From assembly GCA_004835665.1 (NCBI GenBank), contig RBKR01000012.1, positions 124,001-188,000 on the forward strand: 64,000 nt of DNA, given 5' to 3'. How positions within the stretch are numbered: the first letter of the stretch is position 1; each line of letters begins with the position of its first letter. Shown in pieces: positions 56,774-64,000 of the stretch. The notes beneath the pieces were generated by a model that had not been told where the DNA came from, did not search any database, and saw only the letters and a list, made by a program, of their open reading frames with translations. This DNA comes from Phoma sp. XZ068 (Eukaryota; Ascomycota; Dothideomycetes; Pleosporales; Didymellaceae). Position numbers and translations under genes: made by a program.

Positions 56774-57255
56774 AATAGATACTCGTGAAGTCGCACTACA
56801 AAACGCTATCTATAATCTCATTTCTGGTGTTTTTACAAGCGTGCGGAAGGCAGCTGCAGCATATGGGGTCGGCCCCTTAATCGTCACTTCGTGGCTGGGT
56901 GGCTGGTCAACCTCCACACGCGATAGCTTAAAACACCAGCAACGATTGACTCCGGAGTAAGAAGACTACGTAGTACAATGGGTACTTAACAAGGAGTCAC
57001 GCGCACAGCCTCGTTCACACGCTCGCGTACGAGAAGGAGATACTCAAAGGCTACTTATGAAGGGCAATCACGAGCCTCTCAGTATTTGAATGGATATCCT
57101 AGTTTCTTTCTATTGCGTTGACCGCGCGTTGCCTCTGTTGTCGGCTGGAAGATCGAAGCCTCGAGGGCTTAGGCGGCTAATCTAGACCTCGTCCGAGTGT
57201 TTCTTGGGTTATTTGAACGTACCAGAATTGAATTGGGTATACGATATGAAGATGT
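56774..57255 (+). pseudogene. Pogo/Fot1-like (Tc1-mariner) transposase remnant, broken
   Basis: The plus strand encodes fragments typical of fungal pogo/Fot1 transposase N-termini: ALQNAISNL and VRKAAAAYGV (HTH-like), KHQQRLTPE then a TAA then EDYVVQWVLNKESRAQPRSH (second HTH), LLMKGNHEPLS, and after a frame change PRVASVVG, KIEASRA and FERTRIELGIRYED. There are at least two in-frame stops and one frameshift. TAA and TAG stops where the family has Gln or Glu-type codons fit C-to-T change by RIP. The catalytic DDE/D half is absent, so this is a 5' fragment. It is on the same strand as the HET gene upstream. Confidence 0.72.
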
Positions 57256-57362
57256 AAGCTGAGTTGAGCAGAATAGCTGACGATAAATACTACGTACCAC
57301 GCACTCACGTAATTTTATGAAGGGATAGGTATAGCATACGACATTTTGACTGATTACACTAA

Positions 57363-57394
57363 GACTACGACTAGACTACGACTAGACTACGTAC
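57363..57394. repeat. 11-bp tandem repeat (GACTACGACTA)
   Basis: Two full copies of GACTACGACTA and a partial third, head to tail. Confidence 0.7.
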
Positions 57395-57529
57395 TATTCT
57401 TTTGAACTGACCTGATTCAGTCAATCGATTCGAGGAGGGTATACCAGCGTGAAACCCAAACGCACAAGCAGATAAACAAACGTACTACAGACGGATATAA
57501 CGGGATATTACCACTTCCACCGTCCATTC

Positions 57530-57568
57530 TTCTCTTCCCTCTTTCTCTTCCCTCTTTCTCTTCCCTCT
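57530..57568. repeat. 13-bp CT-rich tandem repeat
   Basis: Three perfect head-to-tail copies of TTCTCTTCCCTCT and a partial fourth, in the 3' flank of the PhoD-like gene. Confidence 0.75.
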
Positions 57569-57714
57569 TTCTCTTACTTTCCTGGCTTGCAGTCTCACTC
57601 CCTCGTTTCTTCCCCTCACCGCTTCTCCACCTGCCGGTTCGCTGCGCTCACTACACTTGCTCACCCGCCCCTCAGCTCAGCTTCGCTCAGCTTCGCTCGC
57701 TGCGCTCGCTACGC

Positions 57715-60078
57715 TCACCACGTACCCCCCTGCCCAGCATACCCCCCACTCTCCAGCGCAGGAACACTAAACCCATACCCATCCGTCCTGCCCTCTTTAT
57801 CAGAATTACTTATCTCCACACGAATCGTAACATCCAGTCCCCACGGTCCACACAAGCCCGATGGAACCAGCCCTTGCGCAGCAGGATGACCCGTACCAGC
57901 GTTCTTCTCGCCGTCGTGGATAGCATGCCGCATGTTTGCTTTGCGCTCTGGTGGGGCGGACACGGTGGATGCGGCGCCGGAGATGCTGGGGGCTTGGCCG
58001 GGGGCAGGACCAGGGGCGGAGAGAGTAGCGCTGGGTGGGGCGGGGGGTGCGGATTCGCAGATTATCGCGTAGTTCCTCGAAGGCATGGTGGCGTGGTTGG
58101 AGTCGCGGGTTTTGGAGTCGACTTTTGTGCCGTTGACTGTTGCGGGACCTTTTTGAGATGGTTCCTCGTGGGCGCCGTTGGTGTGGGATGCCCCGTTTGT
58201 ATTAATCGGTTCGGTGCCGGCGCGGACGACGTGGGTTTCGCCTTTGACGCCCGGGTCGCGGTCGAAGATCTCCAGCAGCGTCTCGTCGGTGTCGTGGTCG
58301 AGGTGGTGGATCTTGTTGCGTTTGGCGAGGAGGTTGGCGACCGCAGCAGGAGGGGGCTTGTTGGTGATGGCCGAGGAGATGACGTTGGGGATGTAGCGCC
58401 AGTCGTGCTCAGCGGGGATTTGCAGCTTGGGGTTGGAGTAGAAGCGGCCGATGGCTGCGAGGTGGACGTCGCCGCCGAGGATGGTGACGCGTGCGGAGTG
58501 CTTCTTGGAGAAGTTTTGCAGCATCTGGACGAGCTCGCGGCGCTCCGTCTTGTGCTGGCGCGCGGTGTAGTGGTCGTCGAGGTCGTCGAGCAGATCCACC
58601 TTGCCGTCGAACTGGTTGAAGAAGGAGCCGGCCAGACCGAAGCGCTTGTTGAGGAATTTGATGGGCGCGATGAGCGGGGACTGCAGGATGTTCTCTAGCC
58701 AAATCAACCGCGGGTACGCAATTGGCACACCAAGCAGGAAGATGAGGTGCTTCAGGTTCTTATTCGCCGAGAACTCCTTATCGAGACGGTCAAACACCAT
58801 CTTGTATGTCTCGGGGTAGTTGATCTGATGGCGCGTGCGCTCCGTGCGGGCATCGATACCAGCAAAGGCGATCCGGGCGCCCAGCTGGCAGTAGATGTTG
58901 CGGCTGCGCTCTTCCACATACGGGCCGGGCTTGGATCCAATGATGTACGAAGGGTCGCCCTGGTCGTCGGTCATGACCCACGTCTTCTCCAGCTGCACGG
59001 GATCGGCCGGGGTGGTTCCAGTGGGGTCTGCGCTCGTCGTCTTGGGCGCGTCGGTGGTGAATGTGCTCTTGGGCGGGGCCAGGTGGTGCTGGAAGAGGAG
59101 GTAGTACTTGTGCGCCACACCTCCAATGCCTCGAAACACGGCACACTTCATGAAGTGGTCGGTGTACGAGCCAAACCCGTCAATGATGTCGTGGTCGTCC
59201 CAGATGTTGACCTGCGGGATCTGGCCGTTGGCGGAGGAGAAGGGGCGCTGGCCATACCAGCGCACGTAGTTGTTGAAGTAGTACTCGTCGCAGTCGGCGC
59301 GCATCTGCTCGCCAAAGGCAAACTCGCGGCGCTTGTGCGGGTTGCTGATGGCCGTCCAGGGCTTCAGCGGGCCGTCGACTCGCACGCCGTCGTTGTAGAT
59401 CTGGTCGCCGCCGCCAATCATGACGTGGAAGGGGCGCTGCTCGTGCATGCGCAGGACATCGTTCCACAGTGCGGGGCCGGACCAGGCGTCGACGTCGGTG
59501 CCGACGCTGAAGCCGTTGCACGAGTGGAACATGATGCGCATCGACTGGTGGATGGACGGCACGGCAAAGTGCTGCGGTTTCTCTGACCGGCTGCGGTCGA
59601 CATAGACCAGGTTCTGGAACTCGTACTGCCATCGCGCCTCGAACTGCTCGAAGGGCACGTCGACGATGAAGCGCCAGAAGGCGCGCTTGGGGTCCTCGTA
59701 CAGCTTCTCGCCGCCAATGCGCGTGGGCTGCGGCCTGCTGAACTGCACCTGGCCGGCACTCGGGTCGACGGGGCCTGCCGGCGCAACCACCATCAGCGGG
59801 TCCTGCTGTCCCGGCGTGGTGACAATCAAGACGCTGCCGTGCCACAGCGTCTCTCCGCCATTGGTGCTGGTGCGCCTGTAGTTGAGCAGCGGGCCGGCAA
59901 TGACATCGAGCCCGGGCGAGGTGCTGACAATCTGGGGTCCCTGGCCAACGCCGGTGCTGCCGCTCTGGGGGTCGGGGTGTGGTTGTGTGCCGTCGGCGAC
60001 GTTGTGCTGGGCTTCAGCGACATTCTGCTGCTGCGTCGGTGGCAGCCCCTGCTGCTCGTTGGAAACAACACCAGCCAT
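57715..60078 (-). CDS. PhoD-like metallophosphatase
   Basis: An intronless 787-residue protein with ATG at 60078. Residues 1-60 are Gln/Pro-rich and probably disordered. The metallophosphatase core shows its metal-binding motifs: IGGGDQIYNDG, WDDHDIIDGFGSYTDHF and ILGGDVHLAAIGRFY. FHSCNGFS marks the fungal PhoD_2-type group. A Pro/Ala/Ser-rich low-complexity section follows (PPAPPSATLSAPGPAPGQ) before a conserved-looking tail (GPWGLDVTIRVEISNSDKEG). PhoD-family enzymes are calcium/iron phosphodiesterases or phosphatases. This intracellular fungal branch, with no signal peptide, has poorly known substrates, possibly phospholipid or glycan related. High GC throughout explains the long antisense open frames. 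Confidence 0.85.
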   Translation of the reverse strand: MAGVVSNEQQGLPPTQQQNVAEAQHNVADGTQPHPDPQSGSTGVGQGPQIVSTSPGLDVIAGPLLNYRRTSTNGGETLWHGSVLIVTTPGQQDPLMVVAPAGPVDPSAGQVQFSRPQPTRIGGEKLYEDPKRAFWRFIVDVPFEQFEARWQYEFQNLVYVDRSRSEKPQHFAVPSIHQSMRIMFHSCNGFSVGTDVDAWSGPALWNDVLRMHEQRPFHVMIGGGDQIYNDGVRVDGPLKPWTAISNPHKRREFAFGEQMRADCDEYYFNNYVRWYGQRPFSSANGQIPQVNIWDDHDIIDGFGSYTDHFMKCAVFRGIGGVAHKYYLLFQHHLAPPKSTFTTDAPKTTSADPTGTTPADPVQLEKTWVMTDDQGDPSYIIGSKPGPYVEERSRNIYCQLGARIAFAGIDARTERTRHQINYPETYKMVFDRLDKEFSANKNLKHLIFLLGVPIAYPRLIWLENILQSPLIAPIKFLNKRFGLAGSFFNQFDGKVDLLDDLDDHYTARQHKTERRELVQMLQNFSKKHSARVTILGGDVHLAAIGRFYSNPKLQIPAEHDWRYIPNVISSAITNKPPPAAVANLLAKRNKIHHLDHDTDETLLEIFDRDPGVKGETHVVRAGTEPINTNGASHTNGAHEEPSQKGPATVNGTKVDSKTRDSNHATMPSRNYAIICESAPPAPPSATLSAPGPAPGQAPSISGAASTVSAPPERKANMRHAIHDGEKNAGTGHPAAQGLVPSGLCGPWGLDVTIRVEISNSDKEGRTDGYGFSVPALESGGYAGQGGTW

Positions 60079-61720
60079 ATCGGTGCGGCGAGGGTATCGT
60101 GGGGAAGGAACGACTCAATGATCTCGTAGACGTCAGCACACCTCGACGCGCGCAGGGCCACACGTACCAGCCACACGTACCAGACGTAATGCTCGGCGTG
60201 CGTAATCTCAGCCTCGACGCGTTGTGCTATTAATTCACCGACGCGTGAGGGTATCTCGTCTCGTGGGTATCAATTGCCTGTAAACCGGGTATCTCAACTG
60301 CCAACTCAACGCAAGGGGAAAAAAAATCACGAGCACAGCTGCGCAACGGGACTCTCCCCATCTTATGCTGCGCGCATCGTTGCTATGCCACAGCAGGGTT
60401 GCTGCCGCTAGCCGGCCCCACCCAACCAGTCCAACCCAACCTTTCCTAGCGCTGCAGTTATTCATCCGCGCCTTGTTTCGAGACGCCGACCTTGGCTATG
60501 ACATGATGTGACATTTGACACTACAGACACTACCAACATCCACTACCACTACGATCCTGTTCAACAAAAATCTCATACATGATGATCAGCACCATAGATC
60601 GAGTGGGTCAAACACGCCAATTGTCTGTCAAACTCGTCCAGCATATCGCAATGCTGAACGCAGACAGTTCGCTCCAAGCTTCATCGCGCCAAGACTTCCT
60701 GATCTACGAGTGGCTGGGTGTGGCCGTGCGTGCGGCTGACGAGGGAAGGAACGCCCTGGGCTGACCAACCCTTGTTACCAGCACAAGATGCACTGACGCT
60801 GGTGGACAAAATTCTTACATGTGTACGATGCTTTGCCAGCTCGAGTTTAAATCTCCAACTTCGGCATACAAGTGCGTGACAACGACGCAGCTATGCAGAC
60901 GAGGAAATAAGTCAAAGCGAGGTGCATGGTCTGCCTGTGGCTTGACCTCCCAGCTCCACGATGGTGGCTGTGCAATGAAGTGGCATGTTGTGCGACAGTG
61001 CAGCGCTTGGATATCGGCATTTGTGGTGGTACGGGGCACAAATCCGGTCTGATAGGTTAGCCCTGACATGAGCATCTCGAGATGTATTTAATAGTATGGT
61101 CATGTTGTGCTGGTATAATGCTCGATTGAGTGCGCTGAGCACGGCACTGAAGGAATCGGTGTGATGGTATGGAAGGGACTAACGCCGAGTTCTGTCGGAA
61201 TGGTTATAGGTTTCTTTTTTGGTAGAGGAGCTTATTTACTTAAGGGACGGTCGTAGACTATCTGTACAAAGTAGCAACGTAGACCTTGTTGTAGTACGTA
61301 CGTGTTTACATGTTCTCAATATGCTTTGGATGTTAAAGAAAAGCTATGGTTATTGTATAGTGCGACAAGGCTGCTGCTGAGCTACAAGATGCCGAGAATA
61401 ATCAAGGCATGCGTCTCATGTGATCCATAAAGTACCATCATACATTGTGCCATATGATTGGGTAGATAGCCCGTCACGAGATCCTTCAAGATCCACCTGT
61501 GCTCAGCCTGCATAGTCAAAATGTCGGGCTAATCACGATAGGCATTTCTGACGCAACAAGTCCCAGGTTGTACCAGTGGCCTCAACGCTTGCCCCTTCAC
61601 CATAAACCGTGTACGAAACTCTCAGACCTATAAAGATCTGCGGCCTGTCCACAAACTTACTGCAGTGAAAGTGTACAGTACAGTGTCGCACGTCTATAGC
61701 ACCCAAACCAGGTCCTTGCC
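60079..61720. other. Intergenic, no supported gene
   Basis: 1.6 kb upstream of the PhoD-like gene (minus) and the Clr5 gene (plus). Short frames near 60515-61050 are not protein-like. From about 61190 the sequence is AT-rich and includes one copy of a 41-bp repeat. Confidence 0.45.
61253..61293 (+). repeat. 41-bp direct repeat, left copy
   Basis: It begins GTAGACTATCTGTACAAAG and ends CCTTGTTGTA. It matches the copy at 63858-63898 at 37 of 41 positions, in the same orientation; three of the four differences are transitions. Confidence 0.75.
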
Positions 61721-63229
61721 ATGGTAAGTACAACTCAGGCAGTCCTCACCTGCATATGCGCTTACTACAAAACAGAATTCCCAACTACCTTCTATACAAT
61801 ATGAGGCATACTTGAGGACAGTTGAGCCTGCTGCTCTTGAGATTGCTGACCATTCATTCCGATGGACCATCTCACCTGCGCAGCCACTCAGGCCTACGTT
61901 TCAGCCTTACGAGGATCAAACTACAGGTTCTCTCACTATACGCGAACAGCACATTGGTGTTCATAAATCCATCCAACCAAATGCCAAACCTCGTAAACCG
62001 AAGGCACCAACCTTACGTGACAGTGATTGGGAGCCTCACAAATCTCGTATCCTGGAGCTGTATTGTGAACAGAGCCAGTCCCTTCCCTCAGTGCGCGCCA
62101 CCATGGAACAAGAGAAAGGCTTCTATGCTGAGTGCGGCCCTATGTTCTACTGCATCATCAACGTTCTGCTAACTACCCTAGACTCCGCCAATACCGCAGA
62201 ATACTGGAGAAGTGGGGAGTCGGGAAAAACATAAAGCAGGGCGAGATGATGACCATTGTCCGAAAACGACAGCAAAGACGTCTTATTGAAACCGATAAAA
62301 AGGAGCTTACGTTCAAAGTAAGGGGTAAATCTGTCGACACTGACAGAATCTGTCGGTGGATGCGGATGCATGGTGTTCTGGAGCATCAGTTATATTCTTC
62401 AACCCTGTCACCACCACGTGAGTATTTGACTTGAGCTGTAGCTTGGATCCAACGATCGATACTGAAATCTATAGCGACCCCTTCCGATGTAGAGTGTCGG
62501 ACGGTATCTGAATGCAGTACTCCAGTGAGCAGCCCAGAACCCTCGACCAGTAGACTCGCTGGTCGGGCTAACTGCATACTCTATCGCCCTTCAGCGTTCG
62601 CAGAAATCCAGCACGAGCTCGCATTCGCCTGTACGGCAGGATCTTTTGGGTTCTCTAAACAGCGGATAACTCATAAATGGGAATGCACCTACAGCGTGGA
62701 AGACTCATCGGTATTTTCATTGAATGCTTACGGAACAGTCACAATAGAGAACATCAAGCTTGGTCCTGTAGCAGCCATGTTAGGTCTAATTTCGGAAGCA
62801 CTTCATGATGTTCAGCATTTTTGCGTCTATAGCTGGTACATTCTGGGGCTTGCCGACCACGAAACCAGGGCTGAGTTGGAAGTCGTTATCGCAAATCAGG
62901 TGGAAAAACTGGTAGCTACCACAGAGGACCTACAAATGTGTCTAGGTCGCCTGTTCAAAGCAGAAGGCGTGCCGCGAGAAGAGCTTGATGGCATCACGAA
63001 TTTACTTCGCCAGCTTCGATTCTTGCAATATTGGCTCCAGGGCATAGAAATAGACATGCTCGAGGCGAGAAGGTTGTCTTCTACTGCCGAACGGTGCCAA
63101 TATATCATCATGTCTTCCACGCGCTTGCAAAAGGAGCTGCCACCGATCGAAGACCAAACATGGGCGCTAGACCTTATCAGGGATGACAAGGACGCTTTCG
63201 CCTTGAGTACCGGCCATAGACTTAAGTAA
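61721..63229 (+). CDS. Clr5-domain protein, four exons
   Basis: A 449-residue product from exons 61721-61723 (the ATG alone), 61776-62131, 62182-62417 and 62475-63229. Introns have GTAAGT...AAACAG, GTGCGG...GCTAAC...CCCTAG and GTGAGT...CTATAG, and every phase fits. The Clr5 domain lies near residues 84-140: WEPHKSRILELYCEQSQSL, MEQEKGFYAE and LRQYRRILEKWGVGKNIK. A basic stretch follows (IVRKRQQRRLIETDKKEL), then a Ser/Pro linker (TPVSSPEPSTSRL) and a C-terminal helical region of about 230 residues (GLISEALHDVQHF, ITNLLRQLRFLQYWLQGIE). Clr5 is named after a fission-yeast silencing factor and is common at the front of fungal NLR-like and unknown proteins. Its role here is unknown; DNA or protein binding is an inference. 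The gene sits between the two copies of the 41-bp repeat. Confidence 0.8.
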
Positions 63230-64000
63230 AGATCGCATTGGCGTTCGAGATGTTTGGAAATATCTCAAGGTTGGGTTTGAAACGGTTTGTCGCTTAATGG
63301 TCTCCCTCCTCGTAGTTAAACCTAATAGGACTTGATCACTACAATTCAACCGCGGTCTCAAGACACCGTCCTTTACCCTTCCCGTCAGCGACTGTGTCCA
63401 GCATAACAGGCCGCCTTTCAACCACCACTGAAGCCTCATAAACATATTTTCTTCCTGAGAAACATGCTTCTTCACTTCAGCAAACGCAAGTCTCCTCTAA
63501 TAATCTCACACACGGCAAAGAAAGTTGTGCACGACTCCTTTACTTCTAAAGAGGGATCTAAAATACATTTAACCTCAGGTCTGTAGATATTTAGTAAGCA
63601 GCCTGTCATCTGTTACAATTGTTCGTACCAGCGATCTCTGAGTCAAGCTGCCAACAACACCGCTGTCCAGTAGACCGGGTTTGACGCTGATATATAAGGA
63701 CACCTGCTGCTCCTTCTCAGAATCTTTAATTGTACACCCTATGCACAATTCGCGAATTGAGACAACCCCAACCACATTTCTAGAAACCTAAGCATACTCT
63801 ATAATACTCGAACACAGCTACAAGCTGCAGTGTGTTTATTAAACATTTCAAAATACTGTAGACTGTTTGTACAAAGTAGTAACGTAGTCCTTGTTGTAAA
63901 TCTAGCAAATATAGGTATATAACTAGTGCCTGCCTCCTGAATTAGTAGTCATAGTCTTACTTAAACTTTACTATACCTTCTGCCTACTACATACTTATAA
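63230..64000. other. AT-rich window end, no gene
   Basis: The sequence becomes increasingly AT-rich with many TA steps after about 63830, and contains the right copy of the 41-bp repeat. It may be a decayed transposable element continuing past the window. Confidence 0.45.
63858..63898 (+). repeat. 41-bp direct repeat, right copy
   Basis: It begins GTAGACTGTTTGTACAAAG and ends CCTTGTTGTA. It is the partner of 61253-61293, 2.6 kb away, within AT-rich sequence. Confidence 0.75.

Larger units (their letters stand above)
56372..57714. other. Intergenic with transposon remnant and short tandem repeats
   Basis: Between convergent genes. It contains a decayed pogo/Fot1-like transposase (listed separately), an 11-bp tandem repeat at 57363-57394, a 13-bp CT-rich tandem repeat at 57530-57568, and a low-complexity GCTTCGCTC/GCTGCGCTC stretch at about 57676-57716. 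No intact gene is present. Confidence 0.5.

Noticed and set aside
57676..57716. A GCTTCGCTC/GCTGCGCTC stretch as a CRISPR or satellite array
   Set aside because: The units are short, contiguous and without spacers; this is simple low-complexity sequence at the end of the PhoD-like gene.
58747..59586. Long plus-strand open frames over the PhoD-like gene, including 57874-58698
   Set aside because: They are antisense shadows in GC-rich coding sequence with no domain; the minus-strand PhoD motifs are unambiguous.

Overview
The window comes from the nuclear genome of a filamentous ascomycete (Pezizomycotina). A dothideomycete, perhaps Pleosporales, is my best guess, but this is inference. The evidence is very short introns (about 39-58 nt in almost every gene, GTAAGT-like donors, CTAAC-like branch points), HET-domain and NACHT/ankyrin genes, a Clr5-domain gene, and a pogo/Fot1-like transposon remnant whose decay looks like repeat-induced point mutation (RIP). 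No operons, CRISPR arrays or other bacterial features were seen.

Layout. 1-371: 5' end of a secreted dipeptidyl-peptidase 5-like gene. 0.4-11.2 kb: sparse, with a HET-NACHT-ankyrin receptor (NLR-like) carrying nine nearly identical ankyrin units, an aldehyde dehydrogenase, and two small cysteine-rich genes. 11.2-25 kb: an ankyrin gene with a GC-AG intron, a hypothetical four-exon gene, a HAD phosphatase, a secreted LVIVD-repeat protein and a secreted M28 aminopeptidase. 25.5-37 kb: small hypotheticals, a HET gene, a mitochondrial helical protein, a Zn2Cys6 transcription factor and a secreted FAD oxidase. 38.5-51 kb: a housekeeping block with a cytochrome b5/2-hydroxyacid dehydrogenase ending in SRL, a tRNA-Leu(AAG), an acyl-CoA thioesterase, an amino-acid permease, a methyltransferase, ubiquitin-activating enzyme Uba1 and the Fe-S scaffold Nbp35. 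51.7-64 kb: accessory again, with a Fungal_N-like protein, a TA-rich RIP-like island, another HET gene, the pogo/Fot1 remnant, a PhoD-like phosphatase, and a Clr5 gene between two 41-bp direct repeats.

Themes. Six genes belong to families linked to non-self recognition or STAND/NLR-type signalling (three HET genes, one of them the NLR; two with STAND-type N-termini; one Clr5). They lie mainly in the sparse, repeat-bearing parts. Two neighbours at 38.5-42.5 kb end in peroxisomal-type tripeptides (SRL, and weaker AKI). Secreted hydrolases and oxidases (DPP5, M28, LVIVD protein, FAD oxidase) suggest a saprotrophic or plant-associated life style.

The most unusual signal is the tRNA-Leu(AAG) gene at 40465-40631. 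Besides the normal anticodon-loop intron, its D-loop holds a 53-nt insertion with all the marks of a spliceosomal intron (GTAAGT, CTAAC, CAG). Removing it restores a perfect tRNA.
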